A stretch of DNA of 23,540 bases from contig NZ_CALTZE010000055.1 in the NCBI RefSeq assembly GCF_943913695.1, forward strand, positions 1 through 23,540, written 5' to 3'. A program made the translations under genes and the position numbers. The stretch is from an uncultured Marmoricola sp. Lineage in GTDB: Bacteria > Actinomycetota > Actinomycetes > Propionibacteriales > Nocardioidaceae. Shown here in pieces: positions 1-7,184 of this stretch; the first letter of the stretch is position 1, and each line of letters starts with the position of its first letter. A model generated the notes under the pieces. It saw nothing but the letters and a program-made list of their open reading frames with translations, ran no database searches and had not been told where the DNA came from.

Positions 1-55
1 ACGTCCCGGGGGATCAGGCGGCGCCGGGCCAGCCGCCGTCGACGAGCGCGCGGCG
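1..55. repeat. 55-bp direct repeat, copy 1 (copy 2 at 116-170)
   Basis: Bases 1-55 match 116-170 without mismatch at an offset of 115 bp. The repeat begins with ACGTCC, the last bases of the palindrome at 74-122, and continues into the DUF559 stop codon and C-terminal codons. A further palindrome is therefore expected just left of base 1. Confidence 0.9.
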
Positions 56-82
56 TACCACCCCCGCCCCGCCGGACGTCAT
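14..82 (-). pseudogene. 5'-truncated remnant of a DUF559 gene 3' end
   Basis: Bases 1-55 are identical to bases 116-170, which hold the last 13 codons, the stop and the downstream flank of the DUF559 gene at 129-1064. The shared frame here reads VRRALVDGGWPGAA and stops at 14-16. Homology ends at base 56, apart from a synonymous Val codon, and the frame continues only to an ATG at 80-82 that lies inside the next palindrome. The copy is therefore a 22-codon leftover and not a working gene. It is followed on its 5' side by the palindrome at 74-122, the same order as in the intact unit. The repeat reaches the window edge, so it may extend further left. Confidence 0.6.
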
Positions 83-122
83 CAGAAGTGGTCACCCGAG
101 CGACCGTTTCCGATGACGTCCC
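74..122. repeat. Imperfect palindrome L flanking the DUF559 gene
   Basis: The left arm starts GGACGTCATC and the right arm ends GATGACGTCC. About 19 of 24 arm positions pair. The left arm shares almost its whole sequence (GGACGTCATCA-AAGTGGTC) with the perfect palindrome at 1166-1213. It lies 6 nt downstream of the DUF559 stop codon. There is no T-run, so a simple intrinsic terminator does not explain why the two copies share sequence. Confidence 0.85.
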
Positions 123-128
123 GGGGGA

Positions 129-1064
129 TCAGGCGGCGCCGGGCCAGCCGCCGTCGACGAGCGCGCGGCGCACCTGGGCGAAGAAGTCGTCGGGGTTCAG
201 TCTCAGGCCGAGCAGCGGGATGCGGAGCACGACGTCGCGGTCCAGCGCCACGTCGTTGTGGCGCAACGCGTCGGCGACGGCGGACTCCGCCCATCCGTGC
301 TGCAGCCCGTCGATCTCGACGACCACGCCGAACTCGTCCCAGTAGACGTCGAGGTAGTAACGACCGCCCCGTCCCCGGCGCACGACCTGACGCGACGGCT
401 CGGGCAGACCGTGCCGCCGACAGCCTCGCGCGAAGTCGAGCTCGCCGAGGCTCCGCACCCCGCCGAGCAGCTCGAGGACGACGCTGTGCACCAGGGCCCG
501 GCGGCGGTCGCGGCGTACGAGCAGGGCTGCCTCGCCCAGCTGCTCCGCCGTCGCCAGACCCTGCTGCACCGTCATCACGAGCACGAGCGCCGCCTGCTTG
601 TCCGAGGCCGCCCACAGCGCGGCCCGCACGGCCGCGACCGGCGGCGTCGTGCGCGGGATGCCCGAGGTGGCCAGCACCTCGCGCGACCATCGTCGTGTCT
701 GCCGGACGTCGAAGAGCCGCGTACGACGCACCGCGGCGCCGCGCGGCACCGAGACCCGCCACCGCTCGACGGTGAAGCGCTCCAGCCCGGACGCGACCAG
801 CGCCGAGGCTCCGTCGAGGTGGGCCCGCGGACCGCCCTGGAACACCGCGGCCCAGGCCCAGCCCTCCTGCGTGACGGGCCCGTTGTGCAGGGCCAGCGAC
901 TGCTGGCCGATGGCTTGCCACCGGCCCGCCCGCAGCTGGGCGCGCACCTCGCCGCGGGTCAGCCCGAGTCGGTAGAGGTCCTTGCGCGCGACGACGTCCC
1001 CCTGCTCGCGGGCGAGGGCGGCGACGCGGCGGTGGCGCAGGTCGTGCTGGGGTTGCCATGGCAT
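129..1064 (-). CDS. DUF559 / AbiEi-antitoxin-like domain protein (Vsr-like nuclease fold)
   Basis: The 311-residue protein has an N-terminal region (about residues 5-120) resembling the winged-helix AbiEi antitoxin domain: RRVAALAREQGDVVARKDL, followed by an R-W-Q-x-I segment. Its C-terminal DUF559 domain (about 205-305) is related to Vsr and PD-(D/E)XK endonucleases. Candidate active-site residues are E208, D239 (LDVYW), E250 and D252 (VEIDG), H256 and N270. Such proteins are common in actinomycetes and their function is not established; nuclease activity is inferred from fold. I chose the ATG at 1064 because GGGGAGG lies 9 nt upstream and the 45 extra codons of the longer frame are low-complexity and cross the upstream region. 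The gene stands alone between two related palindromes, and a fragment of its 3' end is duplicated next to it. Confidence 0.8.
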   Translation of the reverse strand: MPWQPQHDLRHRRVAALAREQGDVVARKDLYRLGLTRGEVRAQLRAGRWQAIGQQSLALHNGPVTQEGWAWAAVFQGGPRAHLDGASALVASGLERFTVERWRVSVPRGAAVRRTRLFDVRQTRRWSREVLATSGIPRTTPPVAAVRAALWAASDKQAALVLVMTVQQGLATAEQLGEAALLVRRDRRRALVHSVVLELLGGVRSLGELDFARGCRRHGLPEPSRQVVRRGRGGRYYLDVYWDEFGVVVEIDGLQHGWAESAVADALRHNDVALDRDVVLRIPLLGLRLNPDDFFAQVRRALVDGGWPGAA

Positions 1065-1165
1065 GCGGCCGAGCCTCCCCGCGCGGCCGGCCGTGTGCGA
1101 CGTACGCCGGCGATCTGTGGATTGTCGACGTCCGGCGGGGGCCTGTGGACACTCTCGCGCCCTCA

Positions 1166-1213
1166 GGACGTCATCATAAGTGGTCGCTGGAGCGACCACT
1201 TATGATGACGTCC
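1166..1213. repeat. Perfect 48-bp palindrome R (23-bp arms, 2-nt loop)
   Basis: The arms 1166-1188 and 1191-1213 are exact reverse complements around a GG centre. They start GGACGTCATCATAAGTGGTC and end at GGACGTCC on the mirror arm. It lies about 100 bp upstream of the DUF559 start and 45 bp downstream of the transporter stop. There is no U-tract on either strand. Its arm sequence recurs in degraded form at 74-122. Confidence 0.95.
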
Positions 1214-1258
1214 CCGGCGGCCAGGTGGCGGGCGGTCGGCCAGGTGGTGGCGGGCGGG

Positions 1259-2131
1259 TCAGGTGGCGGGCGCCGCCGCCGGAGACGTACGCCGCACCAG
1301 CAGCGAGCCCCAGGCGGCGGCGAAGACGAACATGAAGATGGAGTAGACCGCTGCCGGCACGCTCGCCTGGGTGCTGCCGAGCACCTCGACCGCCACGAAG
1401 ATGGCCAGCGTGCCGTTGTGCACACCGATCTCCATCGACGAGGCGATCGCCTGCGGCCTCTCGATGCCGAGGGCGCGGGGGACGGCGTAGCCCACGACGA
1501 GGCTGGTGGCGCAGAAGACGGCGGCGGCGAGGCCGACCGAGCCGATGTAGTCGACGACGCTCTCGCGCTGGTCGACCAGGATGCCGAGGATCAGCACGGC
1601 CAGCACCACGGCGGAGCCGATCCGCACCGGCCGGTCCATGCGGGAGGCGAAGTCGGGCCGCCGCGCGCGCACCACCATGCCGATGAGCACGGGCACCAGG
1701 ATGATCGCGAAGACGCTCACCACCTCGCTCAGCGGCAGTGCGACCTCGCCGCTGAGCCCGAAGTAGGAGATCGCGAGCCCCGTGATGAGCGGCAGCGTGA
1801 CGAAGGCGATCACGCTGTTGATCGCCGTCAGGGTGATGTTGAGCGCGACGTCGCCGCGGAAGAGGTGGCTGAAGAGGTTGGCGGTGGTGCCGCCCGGTGA
1901 GGAGGCGAGCAGCATCATGCCGACGGCCAGCAGCGGCGGCAGGTCGAGCGCCAGCACGAGGCCGAAGCAGAAGGCCGGCAGCACCAGCAGCTGGCACACC
2001 AGCGCCACGACGACCGCCTTGGGGTGGCGGGTGACCCGGCGGAAGTCCTCCAGGCTCAGGTCGAGACCGAGCCCGAGCATGATGACGCCGAGGGCGAGCG
2101 GCAGGCCGACGGTGGTGAGCGCACTGTCCAT
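1259..2131 (-). CDS. Bile acid:sodium symporter (BASS) family transporter
   Basis: A 290-residue membrane protein with about nine to ten hydrophobic helices. Two BASS signatures are present: SSPGGTTANLFSHL (about 77-90), which forms part of the crossover region near the sodium sites, and EIGVHNGTLA (about 234-243), the second crossover motif. The family moves organic anions (bile acids, pantoate, 2-oxoacids and others) with sodium; the substrate here cannot be told from sequence. The ATG at 2131 follows a -10-like TACTGT by exactly 6 nt, so a leaderless transcript is likely. It lies 18 bp downstream of the oxidoreductase gene on the same strand and could also be read through from it. A perfect palindrome follows about 45 bp after the stop. 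Confidence 0.92.
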   Translation of the reverse strand: MDSALTTVGLPLALGVIMLGLGLDLSLEDFRRVTRHPKAVVVALVCQLLVLPAFCFGLVLALDLPPLLAVGMMLLASSPGGTTANLFSHLFRGDVALNITLTAINSVIAFVTLPLITGLAISYFGLSGEVALPLSEVVSVFAIILVPVLIGMVVRARRPDFASRMDRPVRIGSAVVLAVLILGILVDQRESVVDYIGSVGLAAAVFCATSLVVGYAVPRALGIERPQAIASSMEIGVHNGTLAIFVAVEVLGSTQASVPAAVYSIFMFVFAAAWGSLLVRRTSPAAAPAT

Positions 2132-2137
2132 GGCCGG

Positions 2138-2143
2138 ACAGTA
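2138..2143 (-). promoter_or_regulatory. -10 box for the BASS transporter, leaderless start
   Basis: TACTGT on the minus strand is followed by CCGGCC and then the ATG, which puts transcription start at or next to the start codon. No clear -35 is visible. Confidence 0.45.
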
Positions 2144-2149
2144 GTGGGC

Positions 2150-3079
2150 TCAGATCGTGACGACGACCTTTCCGCCGGGGTGTCCCTCCTGGGAGAGCCG
2201 GTGGGCCTGCGCGATGTCGTCGAGGGCGTACGTCGCCGCGACGCGCGCGCGCAGCTGCCCCGAGTCGGCCAGCTCGGCCAGCGCGTGGAGCCCCTCGCGG
2301 TCGGGACGCACGAAGACGTAGGTGCCGCCGAGCTCGATCACCGCCGGGTCGATGACCGAGACGATCCGGGTGCCGCCCACCACCTGGGCCGGGGCGTCGC
2401 TGAGCGCGTCGCCGCCGACCAGGTCCAGCACCGCGTCGACCTTGCCGCCACCGGCCGCGAGCTGCTCGCTCACGGGACCGGCGCCGTAGTCGAGCACCTC
2501 GTCGGCCCCGAGCTCGCGCAGCCAGTCGTGGGCCCCGGGGCTCGCCGTGCCGATCACGTAGGCCCCCTGGGCCTTGGCGATCTGCACCGCCAGGTGGCCG
2601 ACGCCGCCCGACGCCGCGTGCACGAGCACCCGGTCGTCGTCGGTGACCTCGAGGCCCTCGGTCAGCGCCTGGTAGGCCGTCAGCCCGGCGAGGGGCAGCG
2701 CCGCGGCCTCCTCAAAGGACAGCGACGCCGGCTTGCGCGCCAGGGTGCGCTCGGGCGCGGCGACCAGCTCGGCGGAGGTGCCGAGCGCGACGTCGTCGCG
2801 GCGTACGTAGCCGTAGACCTCGTCGCCTACGGCAAGGCCGGAGCGCACGGCGGGACCCACGGCCTCCACGACACCGGCGAGGTCCCACCCGGGCACGATC
2901 GGCAGGTGGTGGGGCAGCGCCGCCTGCAGGTAGCCCTCCCGCACCTTCCAGTCGACCGGGTTGACGCTGGTCGCGCGGGCCCGGACCAGCACGCTGTCGG
3001 GGCCGACCGGGGGCTCGGGGACGTCGCGGACCTCGAGCACCTCGGGGCCGCCGAACTCGTCGTAGATCGCTGCTCGCAT
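2150..3079 (-). CDS. NADP-dependent MDR-family oxidoreductase (quinone oxidoreductase-like)
   Basis: A 309-residue medium-chain dehydrogenase/reductase. The N-terminal GroES-like domain has the typical ATSVNPVDWKVREGY segment (36-50) and GWDLAGVVEAVG (64-75). The Rossmann domain carries HAASGGVGHLAVQIAK (154-169). The catalytic and structural zinc cysteines and histidines of alcohol dehydrogenases are absent, which places it with zinc-free quinone or enal/enone reductases using NADPH. The exact substrate is unknown. The C-terminus PGGKVVVTI is the usual strand ending of this family, so the gene is full length. The ATG at 3079 has no strong Shine-Dalgarno sequence. The gene is divergent from the Pr6Pr gene at 3141 and sits directly upstream of the transporter. 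Confidence 0.9.
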   Translation of the reverse strand: MRAAIYDEFGGPEVLEVRDVPEPPVGPDSVLVRARATSVNPVDWKVREGYLQAALPHHLPIVPGWDLAGVVEAVGPAVRSGLAVGDEVYGYVRRDDVALGTSAELVAAPERTLARKPASLSFEEAAALPLAGLTAYQALTEGLEVTDDDRVLVHAASGGVGHLAVQIAKAQGAYVIGTASPGAHDWLRELGADEVLDYGAGPVSEQLAAGGGKVDAVLDLVGGDALSDAPAQVVGGTRIVSVIDPAVIELGGTYVFVRPDREGLHALAELADSGQLRARVAATYALDDIAQAHRLSQEGHPGGKVVVTI

Positions 3080-3128
3080 GAGGACCCGAACGCGTCATGG
3101 CGTCCAGGTGTTCCACTCTGCTCACCCG

Positions 3129-3134
3129 TAGAGT
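3129..3134 (+). promoter_or_regulatory. -10 box for the Pr6Pr gene, leaderless start
   Basis: TAGAGT is followed by CCAGCC (6 nt) and the ATG at 3141. This is the same layout as at several other starts in the window. Confidence 0.45.
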
Positions 3135-3140
3135 CCAGCC

Positions 3141-3812
3141 ATGTCGGCCACGGGTGCGCGCGCGTGGCACGCCGCCACCGCACTGGCGACGGCCTCGGCC
3201 CTCGTGCTGCAGCTGGCGCTGGTGGTCAGCGGCTCGGCCGTGCTGGTCGAGACCGACCCGCCCTCCCTGCCCGTGCGGCTGCTCCGCTTCGTCGCCTACT
3301 TCACGATCCAGAGCAACCTGCTCGTGCTCGTCTCGGTACTGCCGCTGCTGCGCGACCCGGCGTACGACGGGCGCATGTGGCGGGTGCTGCGTGGGGCCGC
3401 GGTGGCCGGCATCACCGTGACCGCGCTGGTGCACGTCGTGCTGCTGCGGCCGCTGCTCGACCTCGAGGGCGCCGACCTGGTGGCCGACCGGCTGCTGCAC
3501 GTGGTCGTGCCGCTGCTGGCGGTGGCGGGCTGGGTGGCGCTCGGGCCACGGCCGCGGCTCGACCGCGGCACCCTGTCGCTCGTGCTGCTGTGGCCGACCG
3601 GCTGGCTCGCGGTCACGCTGGTCGTGGGCGCGAGCACCGGCTGGTTCCCCTACCCCTTCCTCGACGTCACCGAGCGGGGGTGGCCCGCCGTCGCCCTGAC
3701 GTGCCTGGTCGTGACGGCGCTCTTCGTCGGTCTGCTGCTGCTCATGCGTCGCCTCGACGTGCGTGCCGGAGGGGGGACTCGAACCCCCACGCCCGAAGGC
3801 ACGGGCACCTAA
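3141..3812 (+). CDS. Pr6Pr family membrane protein, 3' end antisense to tRNA-Leu
   Basis: A 223-residue protein with about six hydrophobic segments and the family hallmark FVAYFTIQSNLLVL (about 50-63), where the F-T-I-Q/W-SN motif is typical of Pr6Pr membrane proteins (distantly FAR-17a/AIG1-like). The function of the bacterial family is unknown. The membrane part ends near residue 208 (LLLLMRRLDVRA). The remaining codons, GGGTRTPTPEGTGT, are the reverse-strand reading of the tRNA-Leu gene and so carry no family information. No stop precedes them. The start is supported by a -10 box 6 nt upstream. Confidence 0.8.
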   Translation: MSATGARAWHAATALATASALVLQLALVVSGSAVLVETDPPSLPVRLLRFVAYFTIQSNLLVLVSVLPLLRDPAYDGRMWRVLRGAAVAGITVTALVHVVLLRPLLDLEGADLVADRLLHVVVPLLAVAGWVALGPRPRLDRGTLSLVLLWPTGWLAVTLVVGASTGWFPYPFLDVTERGWPAVALTCLVVTALFVGLLLLMRRLDVRAGGGTRTPTPEGTGT

Positions 3813-3845
3813 AGCCCGCGTGTCTGCCGATTCCACCACTCCGGC
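3764..3845 (-). tRNA. tRNA-Leu (anticodon UAG)
   Basis: The minus strand folds as a class II tRNA. Acceptor GCCGGAG pairs with CTCCGGC, the anticodon stem is CGGGC/GCCCG with loop TTTAGGT giving UAG, and there is a long variable arm (GTGCCTTCGGGCG-like hairpin) and a TTCGAGT T-loop. The discriminator is A, and CCA is not encoded. The gene starts 15 bp after the bcp stop codon on the same strand. Its 3' half is overlapped by the end of the opposing Pr6Pr reading frame. Confidence 0.97.
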
Positions 3846-3857
3846 GGGAGCGGCTCG

Positions 3858-3863
3858 ATCCTA
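3858..3863 (-). promoter_or_regulatory. -10 box for tRNA-Leu overlapping the bcp stop codon
   Basis: TAGGAT on the minus strand lies 12 nt from the tRNA 5' end. Its TAG is the bcp stop codon. The same 12-nt spacing occurs at tRNA-Arg. No convincing -35 is seen. Confidence 0.4.
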
Positions 3864-4361
3864 CGAGGCTGCCTCGGTGTCGAGGCCGAGGTCCCGGCGC
3901 AGCTTGGCGACGTGGCCGGTGGCCTTGACGTTGTACTGCGCGGCCTCGACGGTGCCGTCCTCACCGACCACCACGGTCGAGCGGATCACGCCCTGCACGA
4001 CCTTGCCGTAGAGCTTCTTCTCGCCGAAGGCGGCGTACTGCGCCATCACCTGCTTGTCCTGGTCGGAGGCGAGGGTGATGGTCAGGCCGTCGCGCTCGCG
4101 AAACTTGGCGAGCTTGGCGGGGCCGTCGGGGGAGATGCCGATGACCTCGTAGCCCGCGGCGCGCAGGGAGTCCAGGGAGTCGGTGAAGTCGCAGGCCTGC
4201 TTGGTGCACCCCGGCGTCATCGCGGCCGGGTAGAAGTAGACGATCACCTTGCGCCCGCGCAGCGCGGAGAGCGAGACCTCGCCGCCGTCGTCGGTCGGCA
4301 GGGTGAAGTCGGGGGCGGTGTCGCCGGGCTCGAGGCGGGCCGGGGCGTCGGTCTGGGACAT
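3861..4361 (-). CDS. bcp: Thioredoxin-dependent thiol peroxidase (BCP-type peroxiredoxin)
   Basis: A 166-residue cytoplasmic peroxiredoxin that reduces hydrogen peroxide and organic hydroperoxides with electrons from thioredoxin. The active-site segment YPAAMTPGCTKQAC contains the peroxidatic C52 and, five residues on, the resolving C57, the pattern of atypical two-cysteine BCP enzymes. Length and the GDTAPDFTLP N-terminus fit the family. The start at 4361 has GGAGAG three bases upstream. It is divergent from the metal-transporter operon across 54 bp, and the Fur-family box in that gap lies close enough to its promoter for shared control. The stop codon overlaps the presumed tRNA-Leu promoter. 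Confidence 0.96.
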   Translation of the reverse strand: MSQTDAPARLEPGDTAPDFTLPTDDGGEVSLSALRGRKVIVYFYPAAMTPGCTKQACDFTDSLDSLRAAGYEVIGISPDGPAKLAKFRERDGLTITLASDQDKQVMAQYAAFGEKKLYGKVVQGVIRSTVVVGEDGTVEAAQYNVKATGHVAKLRRDLGLDTEAAS

Positions 4362-4380
4362 GGGCTCTCCGAACGGCTAG

Positions 4381-4397
4381 TTGCCAATGATTTGCAG
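4381..4397. promoter_or_regulatory. Fur-family (Nur-like) operator between bcp and cbiM
   Basis: TTGCCAATGATTTGCAG fits the actinobacterial nickel regulator Nur box pattern tTGCaa-N5-ttGCAA. Its core, TGCCAATGATTTGCA, is a 7-1-7 palindrome with one mismatch (4382-4396), the symmetry expected of Fur-family sites. It covers the proposed cbiM -35 and spacer. A Zur-type or other Fur-family site cannot be excluded from sequence alone. Confidence 0.6.
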
Positions 4398-4409
4398 AAG
4401 GTGTTGGCT
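4381..4409 (+). promoter_or_regulatory. Proposed cbiM promoter
   Basis: TTGCCA (4381-4386) as -35, a 17-nt spacer, TTGGCT (4404-4409) as a weak -10, then 6 nt to the ATG at 4416. The -35 and spacer coincide with the Fur-like box, a layout suited to repression by bound regulator. Confidence 0.4.
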
Positions 4410-4415
4410 CGCGAC

Positions 4416-5117
4416 ATGCACGTACCCGACGGATTCCTCGACGCTCCGACCTCCGTGGCCACCGGCGTCGTCGCGGCCGGGGCCGTGGCCCTGGCGCTGC
4501 GGGGAGCACGACGTGAGCTCGACGACCGTACCGCGCCCATGGCCGGCCTCGTCGCGACCTTCGTCTTCGCCGCCCAGATGGTCAACTTCCCCGTCGGTGC
4601 CGGCACCTCCGGCCACCTGCTCGGCGGCGCGCTCGCAGCGGTGCTGGTCGGTCCGTGGACCGGCACGCTCTGCGTCAGCGTGGTGCTGCTCGTCCAGGCG
4701 CTGTTCATGGCCGACGGCGGCATCACCGCGCTCGGCACCAACATCGTGCTGATGGCGGTCGTGGGGGTCTGGGTCGGCTGGCTGGTCTTCGTGCTCGTAC
4801 GCCGGGTGCTGCCGACCACCACCGCGTCGGTCACGCCGGCGGCCGCGGTCGCCGCCTTCGTGAGCGTGCCCACGGCGGCCCTGGTCTTCACGCTGCTCTT
4901 CGCCGTGGGTGGGGTGGCGCCGGTGCCGACCGGTGCGGTGCTCACCGCGATGGTCGGCTGGCACGCCGTCATCGGCGTGGGCGAGGCCGTGGTGACCGCC
5001 CTCGTGGTCGGTGCCGTCGTGGCCTCCCGGCCCGACCTCGTGCACGGCGCCCGGCCGGCACTCGCCCTGCGCCGCGAGCAGCTGCGCGAGCGCGTGGAGA
5101 CGGGGGGTGCGGCATGA
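4416..5117 (+). CDS. cbiM: ECF nickel/cobalt transporter substrate-binding membrane subunit (CbiM/NikM)
   Basis: A 233-residue membrane S-component that binds the divalent metal ion. The start is fixed by chemistry: in NikM-type proteins the N-terminal amine, His2 and a later His bind the metal. Here the protein starts MHVPDG and has GTSGHLLGG with His at residue 67, the position I recall from the NikM structure. In-frame GTG and TTG codons 15 and 12 nt upstream would bury the N-terminus and are rejected. It overlaps the next gene by ATGA, and the four genes 4416-6883 form one operon. The operator upstream points to nickel; cobalt is possible. Confidence 0.93.
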   Translation: MHVPDGFLDAPTSVATGVVAAGAVALALRGARRELDDRTAPMAGLVATFVFAAQMVNFPVGAGTSGHLLGGALAAVLVGPWTGTLCVSVVLLVQALFMADGGITALGTNIVLMAVVGVWVGWLVFVLVRRVLPTTTASVTPAAAVAAFVSVPTAALVFTLLFAVGGVAPVPTGAVLTAMVGWHAVIGVGEAVVTALVVGAVVASRPDLVHGARPALALRREQLRERVETGGAA

Positions 5118-5428
5118 GCAGCCGCTCGCCCCGCCGCTTCTTCGCCGCCTTCCTCCTGGTCAGCCTCGTGATCGCCGGGGTGGTCAGCTTCTACGCCTCC
5201 TCCCACCCCGACGGACTGGAGTACGTCGCCGAGCAGACCGGCTTCCTCGACTCCGCCGAGGACTCCGCGACCGCCGCGAGCCCGCTGGCCGACTACCAGA
5301 CCAGCGGTGTCGACGACGAGCGCCTCAGCGGCGGCATCGCCGGCGTGACGGGCGCGGGCGTGACGCTGCTCCTGGCCGGCGGCCTGTTCTGGGGCCTGCG
5401 GCGCCGGGCGCCCGCCGGACGGCCCTGA
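5114..5428 (+). CDS. PDGLE-domain small subunit of the ECF metal transporter (CbiN/NikN-like)
   Basis: A 104-residue protein with two hydrophobic helices (about 9-27 and 76-94) around an extracytoplasmic segment beginning HPDGLE (31-36), the signature of the PDGLE domain. Family members act as the small accessory N subunit that enables M to take up Ni(II) or Co(II). The ATG overlaps the cbiM stop by 4 nt. One base separates its stop from the following GTG, so translation is probably coupled. Confidence 0.9.
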   Translation: MSSRSPRRFFAAFLLVSLVIAGVVSFYASSHPDGLEYVAEQTGFLDSAEDSATAASPLADYQTSGVDDERLSGGIAGVTGAGVTLLLAGGLFWGLRRRAPAGRP

Positions 5429-5429
5429 G

Positions 5430-6124
5430 GTGGGCGCCGGTCACGGCCACCGGCTGCACTACCACGGTCACAGCCCGGTCCACCGCGCTCCGGCCCACCT
5501 GAAGATCCTCGCGCTGCTCGGGTTCGTGCTGCTCGTCGTGGCGACACCGCACGAGTGGGTCTGGGCGTTCGCGGCGTACGCCGCCGCCCTGCTCGTCGTG
5601 GTCGGTGTGAGCCGCGTGCCGCCGGCCTATCTCGCCAAGCGGATGCTCGTCGAGGTGCCCTTCGTGGTCTTCGCCGTGCTCGTGCCCTTCGTCTCCTACG
5701 GCCCCCGCGTCGAGGTGCTCGGGGTCTCGGTCTCCGAGCCCGGTCTGTGGGCGGCATGGGGGCTGCTGGCCAAGGGCACCATCGGCGTGCTCGCCTCGCT
5801 CACCGTGGCCGCCACGACCGAGCCACAGCACCTGCTCGAGGGCCTGCGACGGCTGCGGCTGCCCGACCAGCTGGTGCAGATTGCCGGCTTCATGCTGCGC
5901 TACCTCGACGTGGTCACCGCCGAGCTGGGCCGGATGATGGTCGCGATGCGCTCGCGCGGCTGCGAGCCGCGCTCGCCGCGGCACTGGCCGGCGGTCGCCC
6001 GCACGCTCGGGGCGCTCTTCGTGCGCTCCTACGAACGCGGCGAGCGGGTGCACCTCGCGATGCTCTCCCGCGGGTACGACGGACGCATGCCCGACCTCTC
6101 GCCCCCGCACCCGGAGCACCACCG

Positions 6125-6128
<4 letters not shown>
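5430..6128 (+). CDS. cbiQ: ECF metal transporter T component (CbiQ/EcfT)
   Basis: A 232-residue integral membrane coupling protein. After a His-rich N-terminus (HGHRLHYHGH) come several membrane helices. Two Arg-Gly motifs, MRSRGCEPR (about 174-182) and AMLSRGYDGR (about 211-220), match the conserved coupling helices that contact the ATPase. The GTG start at 5430 lies directly after the previous stop codon. The 3' end overlaps the ATPase gene by GTGA. The His-rich start may hold metal on the cytoplasmic side; that is inference. Confidence 0.92.
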
Positions 6129-6883
<755 letters not shown>

Positions 6884-6922
6884 TAGCCTGCGGCGTCGTC
6901 CCCTGTGGAGTAGGAGCCCGGA

Positions 6923-7171
6923 GTGTCAGACCAGGTGTCGTCCCTCGAGCGTGACATCGAGGAGACCCGCGACCGGCTCGCCGCGACGATCGACGAGCTG
7001 GTCTACCGCGTCAACCCCAAGACCATCGCGCGTCGGCAGGTGCGCGACCTCAAGGCCCACTTCGTCGACGCCGAGGGCCAGCCCCGTCGCGACAACATCC
7101 TCAAGGTCGTCGGGGGCGTGGTGGGCGTCGTCGTGCTCTTCACCCTCGTACGCCGCGTCGCCGGCGACTGA
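6923..7171 (+). CDS. DUF3618 domain protein, single membrane helix
   Basis: An 82-residue protein. The N-terminal half carries the DUF3618 pattern LERDIEETRDRLAATIDEL (about 8-26), a predicted amphipathic or coiled-coil helix, and the C-terminal end (about 61-79) is one membrane helix. Function is unknown. The GTG start has AGGAG about 6 nt upstream. In related actinomycetes, as I recall, this gene lies close to bcp and a GroES-like gene. That synteny suggests the metal transporter operon was inserted between bcp and DUF3618. Confidence 0.85.
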   Translation: MSDQVSSLERDIEETRDRLAATIDELVYRVNPKTIARRQVRDLKAHFVDAEGQPRRDNILKVVGGVVGVVVLFTLVRRVAGD

Positions 7172-7184
7172 GCCCGGGGCGTCG

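Larger units (their letters stand above)
74..1213 (-). mobile_element. Candidate palindrome-bounded DUF559 cassette
   Basis: One minus-strand gene for a nuclease-fold protein is bounded by two palindromes that are related in sequence, not only in structure. A partly deleted unit of the same design lies immediately to the left. This resembles repeat-associated mobile modules such as REP/RAYT pairs, but no transposase motif or target-site duplication is visible. Mobility is inference. A rearranged tandem duplication with hairpin-prone ends is the alternative. Confidence 0.35.

Noticed and set aside
82..1152. Alternative 356-codon minus-strand frame over the DUF559 gene
   Set aside because: Almost entirely Arg/Ala/Gly/Pro with no domain. 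It is a shadow of the real frame.
4362..4415. Cobalamin riboswitch upstream of cbiM
   Set aside because: The gap is only 54 bp, has no B12-box-like sequence, and holds a Fur-type palindrome and promoter instead.
4401..4415. Upstream GTG/TTG start for cbiM
   Set aside because: In frame, but it would block the free MetHis N-terminus that binds the metal, and the gap after AGAAGG is no better.
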